Shown: positions 44,184 to 53,618, counted from the first letter of the stretch. The stretch: 64,000 bases of DNA from Andeanibacterium sp036384795 (GCA_036384795.1 DASVLP010000075.1:1-64000), one strand, 5' to 3'. Notes: generated by a model not told the origin, from the sequence alone. Program-made: numbers and translations.

Positions 44184-44528
44184 ATGGCGCAATCGCACAG
44201 CAATGGCCCCACGGAGCGCGCGCAAGCCGATCTCGCACCCGAGACGCATAACGCCGAGCAGGACGATCACCTCGAACAGGCCCAGGAAATCGCCGACGAG
44301 GCGCTCGCCACCAGCCGCCCCGGACCGGGCCCGACCGAGAGCGAGAAAGTCGGCGATTCCGGCCTGCTGGACGATTCGACGCAGGACGTCGTCGATCTGA
44401 TGCGCGGCATGGAACAGAGCGGGCTGATCGACGAGCACGCCTACGACGGCGAGCCCAACCACGACGACAATGTCGACAAATACGGCGACCAGGCCAAGGA
44501 AGACGATCTTCCGGGCGACGGCACCTAG
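44184..44528 (+). CDS. Small acidic hydrophilic protein
   Basis: 114 residues, mostly Asp, Glu, Gln, Asn, Gly, with no hydrophobic core and no family recognised. The ATG at 44184 follows AAGGAGAAG, a good site, so translation is plausible even though the sequence is low in complexity. It may be a disordered or stress-protein type, but nothing proves that. It converges on the acidic transmembrane gene 15 bases away. Confidence 0.6.
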   Translation: MAQSHSNGPTERAQADLAPETHNAEQDDHLEQAQEIADEALATSRPGPGPTESEKVGDSGLLDDSTQDVVDLMRGMEQSGLIDEHAYDGEPNHDDNVDKYGDQAKEDDLPGDGT

Positions 44529-44543
44529 CCGCCGGGCGAGACC

Positions 44544-44924
44544 TTACTCGTCGGAGCCCGAAACGTTACCGCTGTCGTCCTGCGCCTGAGCGTCGGGCGG
44601 CGGCGGGTCGCCTGCGGACCCGCTCGATTGATCGTCCGGCGGCGAGGGATCGTCGCCCTGAGCGTTGTCGATCTGGTCGTCGTCGCCGGCGTCGGCATAA
44701 CTGTCCCCGTCGTCGTCGGACGCCGACTCGTCTTGGGTCACTGTCGGGGCAGGCGGGGCCACGTTGGCCGGCGCCCTTTGCGCGCTGAGATTGTCCGCGT
44801 CGCTCTGCGTTTGCGCGAGCATGCCTTTGTCGTCCTCGCGCCCCACCAGCAGCGACACCCCGACAAGCATCAGGATCGCCGTCGCCAGCAGCACCCATTT
44901 ATTGCGGAACACGAACTCGTTCAT
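44544..44924 (-). CDS. Membrane-anchored acidic protein
   Basis: 126 residues. One transmembrane helix (VLLATAILMLVGVSLLVG, about residues 10-28) and a long tail very rich in Asp, Ser, Pro and Gln that is probably disordered outside or inside the cytoplasm. No domain recognised. It lies in the gap between two convergent runs and its start is 23 bases from the mutS stop on the same strand. Confidence 0.65.
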   Translation of the reverse strand: MNEFVFRNKWVLLATAILMLVGVSLLVGREDDKGMLAQTQSDADNLSAQRAPANVAPPAPTVTQDESASDDDGDSYADAGDDDQIDNAQGDDPSPPDDQSSGSAGDPPPPDAQAQDDSGNVSGSDE

Positions 44925-44947
44925 GCCCCCAGCATAGCGACGGATGG

Positions 44948-47557
44948 TTAACCATCCGTCGCCGCGGCCAGCCGCTTCAGTTCATACAGCAGCTCGAGCG
45001 CCTCGCGCGGGCTGAGCGCGTCGAGATCGAGGCTTTCGAGGCGCGCGCGCAGCGGGTTTGAGGGAGGCTGGTCGCTGACCGCCGCGGCCGCGAACAGCGG
45101 CAGCTCGCCGAGCCCGGCGGCGAGGCCGCCGGTTTCCTTGCGGCCTTTCTCGAGCTTGTCGAGCACCGTTTTCGCGCGCGCGACCACGTGCGGGGGGACC
45201 CCGGCGAGGCGGGCGACGGCCAGGCCGTAGGAGCGGTCGGCGGGCCCCGGCGCGAGTTCGTGGAGCAGGACCAGCTCGCCCTTCCACTCGCGCGCCCGCA
45301 CATGGTGCAGCGACAGCGCGTCGCATGTCTCCGCCAGGCGCGAGAGCTCGTGGTAGTGGGTCGCGAACAGGCAGCGGCAGCGGAGCGTCTCGTGCACCGC
45401 CTCGGCTACCGCCCAGGCGAGCGCAAGGCCGTCGTAGGTCGAAGTCCCCCGCCCGACTTCGTCGAGGACCACGAAGCTGTTCTCGCTTGCCTGGGCGAGG
45501 ATCGCCGCCGTCTCGACCATCTCGACCATGAACGTCGAACGCCCGCGTGCGAGGTTGTCCGACGCGCCGACGCGGCTGAACAAGCGGTCGACCAGGCCCA
45601 CGACGGCGCCGGCAGCGGGCACGAACGAGCCCGCTTGGGCCAAGAGCACGATCAGCGCGTTCTGCCTGAGGAACGTCGACTTGCCGCCCATGTTCGGGCC
45701 GCCGATCAGCCACAGGCGGTCGGCCGGGGCGAGGCAGCAATCGTTGGCGATGAACCGCTCGCCGACCGCGGCCAGCGCCGTCTCGACCACCGGGTGGCGC
45801 CCGCCGCGGATGTCGAGGACGCGGTCCTCGACGACCTCCGGCCGGCACCAGCCGCCTTCGGCTGCGCGTTCGGCAAGCGCCGCGGCGACGTCGATCCGCG
45901 CGAGCGCCGCGGCGGTCGCCGCGATCGCCTCGCGCGCGGCGACGACTTCGCCGGTCAGCTCCTCGAAATGCGCTTCCTCGGCGGCCAGCGCGTGGCCGCC
46001 GGCCTCGGCGATCCGCGCCGCTTCCTCGTGCAGGTGCAGCGAATTGAAGCGCACCGCGCCGGCCATCGTTTGGCGGTGGGTAAAGCCGCTGTCGGGCGCC
46101 ATCAGCCGGTCGGCGTGCTTCGCCGGAACCTCGATGAAGTAGCCGAGCACGCCGTTGTGGCGGATCTTCAGCGCGGGGATGCCGGTCTCGTCGCGGTAAC
46201 GCGCTTCCATCGCCGCGATCGCCCGGCGCGAATTGCCCGAGGCGGCGCGCAGTTCGTCGAGCGCGTGGTCGTAGCCTTCGGCGATGAAGCCCCCCTGGCC
46301 GCGCTCGGTCGGCGGCGACGGCACCAGCGCCCGGGCGAGATGGTCGACGAGCGCGCCGTGCCCGCCGAGCATCGGCAGGAGCCGTTCGAGCAGGGCCGGA
46401 CGGTCGGGCTTGCCCTGCAGATGGTCGCGAATCCGCCGGGCTTCGGACAAGCCGTCGCGCACCTGGCCCAGATCGCGCGGGCTGCCCCGCCCGGCGACAA
46501 TCCGTCCGAGCGCGCGGCCGATGTCGGGCGCCGCGCGCAACACCTCGCGCAAGTCGGCGCGCAGCAACGGATCGGCGTGGAACCACTGCACCAGCGTTAG
46601 CCGCGCCTCGATCTCGCCGCGGAGCGTCAGCGGCGCCGAGAGGTCCTCGGCAAGCTGGCGCGCGCCCGCCCCCGTCACGCAGCGGTCGACCGCCGCGAGC
46701 AGGCTTCCCGTCCGTCCGCCTTGTTGCGACGCGAGGATTTCAAGGCTCGCCCGCGTGGCTTCGTCCATCGCCAGCCGCTCGGCGCCCGCGCGTGCCGCAG
46801 GCGGCAGCAGGAACGGCAATTTCCCGCGGCCCGCATGATCGAGGTAAGCGATCAGCCCCCCTGCCGCGGCGAGCATCGCACGGCTGAAGCTCCCGAACCC
46901 GTCGAGCGTCGCGACCTGGTGAAGTTCCTTCAGGCGCCGTTCGCCTTCGTCGCTCGCGAATTCGCCGCGCGGACGCCAGCTCGCGACCTCGGGGGGCGCG
47001 CCGGGCCATTCCTCGGGCGCCACCAGCTCGCAGGCGCCGACGCGCGCGAGCGCGGCGCCGAGCGCGGCAGGCGCGCATTCCTCGAGCTCCATCCGCCCGG
47101 TCGAGATGTCGCAGCTGGCGATGCCGATCGTGCCGCGCACCTCGCAGACCGCCGCGAGCACGTTCGCGCGGCGCGGCTCGAGCAGCGCTTCCTCGGTCAG
47201 CGTGCCCGCGGTCACGAAGCGGACGATGTCGCGCTTCACCAGCGCCTTGGAACCCCCGCGCGCTTTCGCCTGTTCGGGGCTTTCGACCTGCTCGGCGATC
47301 GCCACCCGGCAGCCGGCCTTGATCAGCCGCGCGAGATAGCTCTCGGCCGAATGCACCGGCACGCCGCACATCGGGATCGGCGCGCCGCCGTGCTCGCCCC
47401 GGCTGGTGAGCGCGATGTCGAGCACCTGGCTCGCCCGGCGCGCGTCATCGAAGAACAGCTCGAAGAAGTCGCCCATCCGGTAGAACAGCAGGCAATCGCC
47501 TGCTTCGCGCTTCAGCGCGAAGTACTGCGCCATCATCGGGGTCGTCTCGCCGCCCAT
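44948..47557 (-). CDS. mutS: DNA mismatch repair protein MutS
   Basis: 869 residues, full length. Recognises mismatches and recruits MutL. The mismatch domain has the Phe-x-Glu (DFFELFFDD) element, the ATPase has Walker A GGPNMGGKSTFLRQ and Walker B VVLDEVGRGTSTYDG, and FATHYHELSRL and the helical C terminus are present. The start ATG at 47557 begins MGGETTPMMAQYF and is close to the usual TPMMAQYF start, but another in-frame ATG at residue 8 is possible. Divergent from the malic enzyme gene with 111 bases between starts. Confidence 0.96.
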   Translation of the reverse strand: MGGETTPMMAQYFALKREAGDCLLFYRMGDFFELFFDDARRASQVLDIALTSRGEHGGAPIPMCGVPVHSAESYLARLIKAGCRVAIAEQVESPEQAKARGGSKALVKRDIVRFVTAGTLTEEALLEPRRANVLAAVCEVRGTIGIASCDISTGRMELEECAPAALGAALARVGACELVAPEEWPGAPPEVASWRPRGEFASDEGERRLKELHQVATLDGFGSFSRAMLAAAGGLIAYLDHAGRGKLPFLLPPAARAGAERLAMDEATRASLEILASQQGGRTGSLLAAVDRCVTGAGARQLAEDLSAPLTLRGEIEARLTLVQWFHADPLLRADLREVLRAAPDIGRALGRIVAGRGSPRDLGQVRDGLSEARRIRDHLQGKPDRPALLERLLPMLGGHGALVDHLARALVPSPPTERGQGGFIAEGYDHALDELRAASGNSRRAIAAMEARYRDETGIPALKIRHNGVLGYFIEVPAKHADRLMAPDSGFTHRQTMAGAVRFNSLHLHEEAARIAEAGGHALAAEEAHFEELTGEVVAAREAIAATAAALARIDVAAALAERAAEGGWCRPEVVEDRVLDIRGGRHPVVETALAAVGERFIANDCCLAPADRLWLIGGPNMGGKSTFLRQNALIVLLAQAGSFVPAAGAVVGLVDRLFSRVGASDNLARGRSTFMVEMVETAAILAQASENSFVVLDEVGRGTSTYDGLALAWAVAEAVHETLRCRCLFATHYHELSRLAETCDALSLHHVRAREWKGELVLLHELAPGPADRSYGLAVARLAGVPPHVVARAKTVLDKLEKGRKETGGLAAGLGELPLFAAAAVSDQPPSNPLRARLESLDLDALSPREALELLYELKRLAAATDG

Positions 47558-47668
47558 CGGTTTCGGGTAGCGAGAGCGGCACCGATTCGGAACGGCAATG
47601 AGGCAAGCTTTCCCCTATCGCGTCGCCTTCGGTTTGGTTAGGGCGGAAACCAATCAAGGAGGGTGCGC

Positions 47669-49930
47669 TTGGCCGACGACGAAAACCTGAGCTTCACCAG
47701 CCGCGAGGCGCTGTTCTATCACGAGACGATCCGTCCGGGTAAGATCGAGATCATTCCTTCGAAGCCGGTCGCCACCCAGCGCGACCTCAGCCTCGCCTAT
47801 TCTCCGGGCGTCGCGGTGCCGGTCCAGGCGATCGCCGACGATCCCGGCACCGCCTACGACTACACCGCCAAGGGCAACCTCGTCGCGGTGATCTCGAACG
47901 GCACCGCGATCCTCGGCATGGGCAATCTGGGCGCGCTGGCCTCGAAGCCGGTGATGGAAGGCAAGGCGGTGCTGTTCAAGCGCTTCGCCGACGTCGATTC
48001 GATCGACATCGAACTCGCCACCGAAGATCCGCAGGCGTTCATCGACGCGGTCGCGCTGATGGAGCCGAGCTTCGGCGGAATCAACCTCGAGGACATCCGG
48101 GCGCCCGAATGCTTCATCATCGAGCAGACCCTGCGCGAGCGGATGAACATACCCGTCATGCACGACGATCAGCACGGCACCGCGATCATTGCCGCCGCCG
48201 GCCTGATCAACGCCTGCCACCTGACCGGCCGCAAGCTCGAGAACACCCGGATCGTGGTCAACGGCGCGGGCGCGTCCGCGATCGCGTGCACCGCGCTGAT
48301 CAAGGCGATGGGCGCGCGGCACGACAATGTGATCATGTGCGACCGTTCCGGCGTGATCTACGCCGGGCGCGATAACGTCGACCAGTTCAAGTCCGCGCAT
48401 GCGGTCGCAACCGCAGCGCGCACCCTGGAAGACGCGCTGAAGGGCGCCGACGTGTTCCTCGGCCTGTCGGCGGCGGGCGCGTTGAAGCCCGAATGGGTCG
48501 CGGAGATGGCCGCCAAGCCGATCATCTTCGCGATGGCCAATCCCGATCCCGAAATCACCCCGCCCGAAGCCAAGGCGGTGCGGCCCGACGCGATCATCGC
48601 CACCGGCCGCTCGGACTATCCGAACCAGGTCAACAACGTGCTCGGCTTCCCGTTCATCTTCCGCGGCGCGCTCGACGTGCGGGCGACAGCGATCAACGAG
48701 GAGATGAAGATCGCCGCGGCGGAAGCGATCGCCGCGCTCGCGCGCGAGCGGGTGCCGGAGGAAGTCGCGGCCGCTTACGGCAAGCACCAGAGCTTCGGCA
48801 CCGAATACATCATCCCCGCGCCGTTCGATCCGCGGTTGATGGAGCGGGTGCCGGCCGCCGTCGCCAAGGCGGCGATGGAAACCGGGGTCGCGCAAAAACC
48901 GATCGAGGATTTCGAGGCGTACAAGCTGAGCCTGAAGGCGCGCCTCAATCCGACCACTTCGGTGCTGACCCAGGTCTATGCCGATGCGCAGGCGAACCCC
49001 AAGCGGGTGGTTTTCGCCGAAGCCGAGGAAGACGTGGTGCTGCGCGCGGCGATCCAGTTCAAGGATTTCGGCTACGGCACCCCGGTGCTGGTCGGCCGCA
49101 CCCAGGCGGTGCGCGACAAGCTGGTCGAGCTAGGGGTGGCCGATCCCGACGCGTTCGAGATCCAGAACTCGGCCGGCTCGGAGCTGGTGCCGGCGATGGT
49201 GGATTATCTCTACCGCCGGCTCCAGCGGCGCGGCTACACCGAACGCGACGTGCGCCGGATGGTCAATCAGGAGCGCAACGTGTTCGCCTCCGCGCTGGTC
49301 GCGCTCGGCCACGGCGACGCGATGATCTCGGGGCTCACGCGGCCGTTCGCGCAGACGATGCGCGAGGTACGGCTGGTGCTCGATCCCAAGCCGGGGGCGG
49401 TCCCGTTCGGCGTGCACCTGATGATCGGCAAGAACTACACCGTGTTCCTCGCCGACACGACGATCAACGAACGGCCGAATGCGGAAGAGCTGGCCCACAT
49501 CGCCCGGGAGACCGCCGGGATCGCCCGGCGGCTGGGGCACGAGCCGCGGGTCGCGTTCCTGTCCTATTCGACGTTCGGCAATCCGTCGGGCAAGTGGCTC
49601 AAGAACATCCGCGACGCGGTGCACGTGCTCGATGCCGAAGACCCGGGCTTCGAATACGAAGGCGAGGTTGCGCCCGACGCGGCGCTCAATCCCAAGGTGA
49701 TGGAGCTCTACCCGTTCAGCCGGCTGTCCGCGCCGGCCAACGTGCTGGTGATGCCGGGCCTGCAGTCCGCGAACCTCTCGGCCAAGCTGCTGCGCGAACT
49801 GGCCGGCAACGCGGTGATCGGCCCGATGCTTGTGGGCATGGAAAAGCCCGTCCAGATCGCCCCGATGACCGCGCTCGCGCCCGACGTGCTGACGCTGGCG
49901 GTGCTCGCGGCGGCGGGGGTGGTGGCCTGA
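47669..49930 (+). CDS. maeB: NADP-dependent malic enzyme (maeB type) with phosphotransacetylase-like domain
   Basis: 753 residues. Decarboxylates malate to pyruvate with NADP. N-terminal malic domain: SLAYSPGVAVPVQAIADD, VMHDDQHGTAIIAAAGL and the Rossmann motif VNGAGASAIACTALI; C-terminal third (from about residue 430) is a phosphate-acetyltransferase-like domain that senses metabolites such as acetyl-CoA in relatives. The start TTG at 47669 is favoured because AAGGAGG precedes it by 6 bases; a GTG at 47663 lies on that site. A UUG start may lower expression. Confidence 0.93.
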   Translation: MADDENLSFTSREALFYHETIRPGKIEIIPSKPVATQRDLSLAYSPGVAVPVQAIADDPGTAYDYTAKGNLVAVISNGTAILGMGNLGALASKPVMEGKAVLFKRFADVDSIDIELATEDPQAFIDAVALMEPSFGGINLEDIRAPECFIIEQTLRERMNIPVMHDDQHGTAIIAAAGLINACHLTGRKLENTRIVVNGAGASAIACTALIKAMGARHDNVIMCDRSGVIYAGRDNVDQFKSAHAVATAARTLEDALKGADVFLGLSAAGALKPEWVAEMAAKPIIFAMANPDPEITPPEAKAVRPDAIIATGRSDYPNQVNNVLGFPFIFRGALDVRATAINEEMKIAAAEAIAALARERVPEEVAAAYGKHQSFGTEYIIPAPFDPRLMERVPAAVAKAAMETGVAQKPIEDFEAYKLSLKARLNPTTSVLTQVYADAQANPKRVVFAEAEEDVVLRAAIQFKDFGYGTPVLVGRTQAVRDKLVELGVADPDAFEIQNSAGSELVPAMVDYLYRRLQRRGYTERDVRRMVNQERNVFASALVALGHGDAMISGLTRPFAQTMREVRLVLDPKPGAVPFGVHLMIGKNYTVFLADTTINERPNAEELAHIARETAGIARRLGHEPRVAFLSYSTFGNPSGKWLKNIRDAVHVLDAEDPGFEYEGEVAPDAALNPKVMELYPFSRLSAPANVLVMPGLQSANLSAKLLRELAGNAVIGPMLVGMEKPVQIAPMTALAPDVLTLAVLAAAGVVA

Positions 49931-49938
49931 GCAGCCAG

Positions 49939-50730
49939 TCAGCGTTTTCGTGCCACGACGAACCTGAACTCGTTGCCCAACGCGAAGCTGCCGTCGGAGC
50001 GCTTATAGGGCTCGACCGCTTTCAGGACCGCCGCAGCAACCGCCTTTTCGCCCGCAATCTCGATCGCCCGCACCGCCGGCCCGGCCGCGAGCAGCCCGCG
50101 CACGGCCGCGTCCTCGTCGGCGAATTCGAATACGACGGTCACCGCCTCTCCTCCGAGCGGCGTGAAGCCGGCCTGGGCGACGAGTTCCTCGAGCGCCCCC
50201 GGCGGGGACAGGGCCCAAGGCCCCGGCGCACCTGGAGGCGTCGGGGGCATGAACGACCCCAGCGCGACGATGTAGCCGGCCATATCGCACTTGTCGGGGT
50301 TGCCCCACACCGCGGCGACCAGCCGGCCATCGGCTTTCATCACGCGACCCGCTTCCTGCAACCCGTGAACCCGGTCGGCGGCGTATTGGAAGGAATTGAA
50401 CCCGGTCACGACGTCGAAGCTTTCGTCGGCAAACGGCAGGTCCTCCAGTTCGCCCACCCGGATATCGGCGCCGGGACACCGTGAACGCGCGATTTCCGCT
50501 AATTCCGATGCCGCGTCGAGGCCCGAAACCGCTGCACCGCGCTTCTGCGCCAGGCTGAGCGCTAGGCCCGCCCCGCATCCCACGTCCAGCAAGCAGGCAT
50601 CGCGGGCGAGCTGAACGGCATCGAATGCCGCGTCGTAAACCGCGCTGGTGCCGTGCTCCTGAAGATCGGCCCATTCGTGTGCCCGTGCGCCCCACAAGGC
50701 GCCTTGCATCTGCGCAGTACCCATGGCCAT
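49939..50730 (-). CDS. Class I SAM-dependent methyltransferase
   Basis: 263 residues. Methyltransferase_11 fold: LLDVGCGAGLALSLAQ (motif I), then DLPFADESFDVVTGFNSFQY and EAGRVMKADGRLVAAVWG. Substrate not evident. Last gene with the host-like codon use; it is the left neighbour of the AT-rich junction (50811-50960). ATG at 50730 begins MAMGTAQMQ; its convergent neighbour is the malic enzyme gene. Confidence 0.85.
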   Translation of the reverse strand: MAMGTAQMQGALWGARAHEWADLQEHGTSAVYDAAFDAVQLARDACLLDVGCGAGLALSLAQKRGAAVSGLDAASELAEIARSRCPGADIRVGELEDLPFADESFDVVTGFNSFQYAADRVHGLQEAGRVMKADGRLVAAVWGNPDKCDMAGYIVALGSFMPPTPPGAPGPWALSPPGALEELVAQAGFTPLGGEAVTVVFEFADEDAAVRGLLAAGPAVRAIEIAGEKAVAAAVLKAVEPYKRSDGSFALGNEFRFVVARKR

Positions 50731-50810
50731 GCTCCCTGCCTGCCACTGCCGGGTGGGAGCCTATCAGACGGGCCTCCAACCGCAATGGCCGGCGGCTGCG
50801 GCCTAGCCGT

Positions 50811-50960
50811 TCCGCCGATAGCGGAAATACCACACCACAGGAACTTTTTCATCATATCTTATTGATATAAATTCTTTTTTTTCGAAAAAGTGGATTGAGT
50901 ATTAAGGCAAAAGTAAGCACCGGGTAATCACCGTTTCCGTTACGTGTGCGTACCGTAGCA
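50811..50960. other. AT-rich junction at the left edge of the accessory island
   Basis: The gap 50731-50983 is unlike the rest of the window: about 50850-50910 contains TTATTGATATAAATTCTTTTTTTTCGAAAAAG, a long A/T run. No gene, tRNA or integrase is seen. From here rightward gene families become defence-like and codons less GC-rich. No direct repeat marking an attachment site was found, so the boundary is approximate. Confidence 0.5.
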
Positions 50961-50983
50961 AGCATCGCGTGATACCGCATGCG

Positions 50984-52084
50984 TCATCTTCGACGCGCCA
51001 GATCCCAATCATCCAACCGTTCGAATGCCCGATCCGCGCGCGCGACACGCTCTGCATCCCGGAACGGCGGTATTTCCCACGGATCGAGGGGCGCCGGTGC
51101 GGGCAATAGGCAGGTGATGAACGACAGATCGAGCGATACCGCCGAGGGAGCCTCGCCCGATCCGTGCCGCGTCCGCATTTCGGTGTCCGACTGACTGACG
51201 ATTTCTTCGCGGTACACCGTGCGCTCTGTGCGTCGACGTGCCTCCCAATGGGTCGTCGATGAGCGCAATTCCGTCTCGGGCATATCAGGGGACACCAACA
51301 ACACCGCGTGAGCGGCCTCCCACTGAAGATCGTTTATCAAACGGATCTGCGCGCCATCATCGATCGTAACGATGTCGTCTGAAGCTGCGTGCACGGCGTA
51401 GGCCGCGCCGTCGAAGCCGAAGAGTGCGAGCCGTGGTCCGAGCGGGAGGAACAATTGCAATCCCACATTGGCGTAGCCGGCGACGCTGACGCGCTGACCT
51501 TCGTAGAGTCTGTTGTGGAGGACGACCGGCGTGTCGGAAGCGATGAAAGGCGTATCGCTGTCGTTTCGGATGAGCGTCAAAGTAAGATCGGCAAGAAGGC
51601 TCGCGCCGATCGTTGCGTAGCCCACGACATCGGAAACCGCATTCGTGCGCCCGATCCGAACCCTGTCGAGCGCGGCGACGATTTCGCTATTGCCCTCCAG
51701 TTCGGCCTTGCGTCGAAGAATTGCCTTAGCGAGCTTTTCTGAGCCCTCATTGTGCTGCTCAGCTGCGCCGACCGTCCGAGCGTGCTGCATACCCAGATAG
51801 AAGATGAGCCATTCATGATCCTGGCTGTCCGGCCTCGGGAGACGGTTATGCTTCGCCGCGTCGGCGAAGATTCTCGCAGCATGGCCCTCGATGTGGCCAA
51901 GGGCGCGCTCGGCGCGCGCATCCTTGCCGTAGAAATAGTCGCGGCAAGCCTGTCCTCGGATTGGCGCATTGGGAATGAACTTGGCGCGATCGATGACATA
52001 GACGCCGATCCGGTTGTCACCGGCTCGCGCAAACAGGCGCATATACATCTGCGGCACATAGTGATGGCTCTTGTTTTCGGGCAT
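50984..52084 (-). CDS. DUF4238 domain protein (defence island)
   Basis: 366 residues. Begins with SHHYVPQMYMRLFARAGDNR, the N-terminal signature of DUF4238; also HEWLIFYLGMQHARTVGAAE, IASDTPVVLHN and INDLQWEAAHAVLL. The family is of unknown biochemistry and is frequently met in defence-type neighbourhoods. It is the last of a minus-strand three-gene run: 24 bases after the gene at 52109-52537, itself 18 bases after the nuclease. Unlike most genes here it lacks neighbours of known metabolism. A second DUF4238 gene starts at 63655. Confidence 0.8.
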   Translation of the reverse strand: MPENKSHHYVPQMYMRLFARAGDNRIGVYVIDRAKFIPNAPIRGQACRDYFYGKDARAERALGHIEGHAARIFADAAKHNRLPRPDSQDHEWLIFYLGMQHARTVGAAEQHNEGSEKLAKAILRRKAELEGNSEIVAALDRVRIGRTNAVSDVVGYATIGASLLADLTLTLIRNDSDTPFIASDTPVVLHNRLYEGQRVSVAGYANVGLQLFLPLGPRLALFGFDGAAYAVHAASDDIVTIDDGAQIRLINDLQWEAAHAVLLVSPDMPETELRSSTTHWEARRRTERTVYREEIVSQSDTEMRTRHGSGEAPSAVSLDLSFITCLLPAPAPLDPWEIPPFRDAERVARADRAFERLDDWDLARRR

Positions 52085-52108
52085 CCGGGGGCCTTCTCAA
52101 CTGCGCCA

Positions 52109-52537
52109 TCAGAATGGAATGACGCCAGCCCGATAGAGTGCGATCACTTCATCGCGGTCCACGAAATCCCGATTGGTCTCAACCGACCAATCGGGATATT
52201 CATCGAGCAGGAATTCGTCGGCGAGCGCGCCGATGACAGGCTCGCGGCCTGGAAACTGATGGGCGGTCAGATCATAAATCAGATCACCTGCCATGACCCA
52301 CAGATGATGTTCATGTCGGCGATTGGTGCCCTTGATGATCCTGACGTTTCCGAGCCGATATTTCTCTTCCAGCAAGTAGGTAAGGATGAGCGATACGCTC
52401 TCACAGCTATTCTTCGGGTACGAACTGCCGAACGGATAATCGAATAGCCGCTCCTCAAGATTTCGTGCCAGAAAGGCCAGCAACGCCCTCGCGGAGCGAT
52501 CCAGATTCGCCTTCGTCGGCTGTTCACCCTCAGTCAT
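52109..52537 (-). CDS. Unknown protein with Cys-His-Asp pattern (papain/transglutaminase-like?)
   Basis: 142 residues. SCESVSLILTYLLEEKY, later HHLWVMAGDLIYDLTAHQF, give a Cys at the head of a helix, a His at the start of a strand and an Asp one strand later, the order of the papain-like cysteine protease and transglutaminase fold. No family could be named. The start ATG at 52537 is one choice, with GTG at 52549 the other. It is the middle gene of the run nuclease - this gene - DUF4238. Confidence 0.6.
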   Translation of the reverse strand: MTEGEQPTKANLDRSARALLAFLARNLEERLFDYPFGSSYPKNSCESVSLILTYLLEEKYRLGNVRIIKGTNRRHEHHLWVMAGDLIYDLTAHQFPGREPVIGALADEFLLDEYPDWSVETNRDFVDRDEVIALYRAGVIPF

Positions 52538-52555
52538 CGTGCGTGCCACTCGCGC

Positions 52556-53565
52556 TCAGGAGAGAGTGATCTTCGGCGCTTTTCCCGAAGAAATCGAAAA
52601 ACGACGCACTGCGATGGATAGGGACGCCAGGGATTTTTCGAGATCCGGCGGCATCGGCCCTTCCGGCAGAACCAGTGTTCGCTTGACCTGCGAAGGCGCA
52701 TCGACGGAATGGCTGATGAGCTGGCCGATAGCGGTATAGATCGACTGCCGATCGACGCTTGTCTTGATTTCGTAGATTTCCGTCATGGACAGTCCCTTGC
52801 GGACATAGAGGTCGATCAGCTTGCTGTTCAGGACCCGCTCGTCATTTGCGCACTGAACTTGCCGCTCTTCGAACAGCCGTTGGACGACGTCGCCATGATA
52901 GGAGATATAATCGATCTCCGAACGCCGTTGTCCTCGTCGGCGGCCAGAACCCTCGCTATTGAACTTCTCCCATTCCGCAATCGCCCGCCGCACGTCCGGG
53001 TCATCCAGTTCCCCCGGGCGACGGCATCCTTGAAGCCTTTGACGAGCTGGACAAAACGCCAGAGGCGGCCGGCAATGTCGTCGGAGTCGACCCGGCCGAT
53101 GATGATACCCGCCCGGTCGTCACCATCGTCACGGCCGACATCCTCAAGCGTTGCCTTCGACCATGAAAGAAAGGCACTGCGCCCGACCCCGGCTTTGCCG
53201 CCGCCGATGCTGCCATCGTGCATGAGATAGACGTCGCCGGTTACCGGTTCCCGAGCGAAGAAACCGGCCACCCGCGCGGAATTGGAGGTCGTCGGGATAT
53301 TCACCTCAACGGTGATGATTTGCGCGTACCGCTTGGGGTCGAAGACACCAAAGGCATTCCAGCGCCGGGGAATGGCGGCATCCTCCACCGTGCCGAAGGC
53401 TGCCCATAATTGACCGAGCCCATTCGCATAGAGGCGTTCATCGACATTCCCGCTCGGAAAGCCGATATTCCGCACGCCTTGATCCGTCAGATGCTGGCGG
53501 ACAGATGCCTCCAACGCCTTCTGCGCGGCCCGCTTCTCGCTCGCATCTTCCACCATCAACAGCAT
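52556..53565 (-). pseudogene. PD-(D/E)XK-like nuclease gene with frameshift
   Basis: Two overlapping frames form one protein of about 335 residues. The first frame runs MLLMVEDASEKRAAQ through GFFAREPVTGD to VKGFKDAVARG; the second, one base shifted, continues ELDDPDVRRAIAEWEKF through YHGDVVQRLFEE to KLIDLYVRKGLSMTEIYEIKTS and IYTAIGQLISHS. DLY...EIK with the following Gln is the signature of a restriction-endonuclease fold. The joint is a run of five C/G (53011-53015 on the plus strand); one more base, or a -1 slip on the GGG codon, restores one frame. A broken gene, sequencing error or slippage are the options. Start at 53565 follows GGGAGG. Confidence 0.65.
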
Positions 53566-53605
53566 TGCGTGCCCATTCCTCCCAGCGTGGCCCCTCGGCC
53601 CGATT

Positions 53606-53618
53606 ATTGCTTCGCAAT
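53606..53618. promoter_or_regulatory. Palindrome in a shared promoter region
   Basis: ATTGC-TTC-GCAAT (53606-53618), with a third GCAAT at 53633-53637, lies in the 84-base gap between divergent genes 53565 (minus) and 53650 (plus). It might be an operator for both. Boxes with good spacing on either side were not convincing. Confidence 0.3.

Noticed and set aside
44184..44924. Two acidic genes as a toxin-antitoxin pair
   Set aside because: They converge and do not share a promoter, and neither has a known toxin or DNA-binding motif.
45188..46600. 470-codon plus-strand frame inside mutS
   Set aside because: Antisense of a full-length mutS; composition is Arg/Ala-rich as in other shadows.
50731..50983. 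tRNA or attachment site at the island edge
   Set aside because: No cloverleaf or TTCGA/CCA-end pattern and no flanking direct repeat was found.
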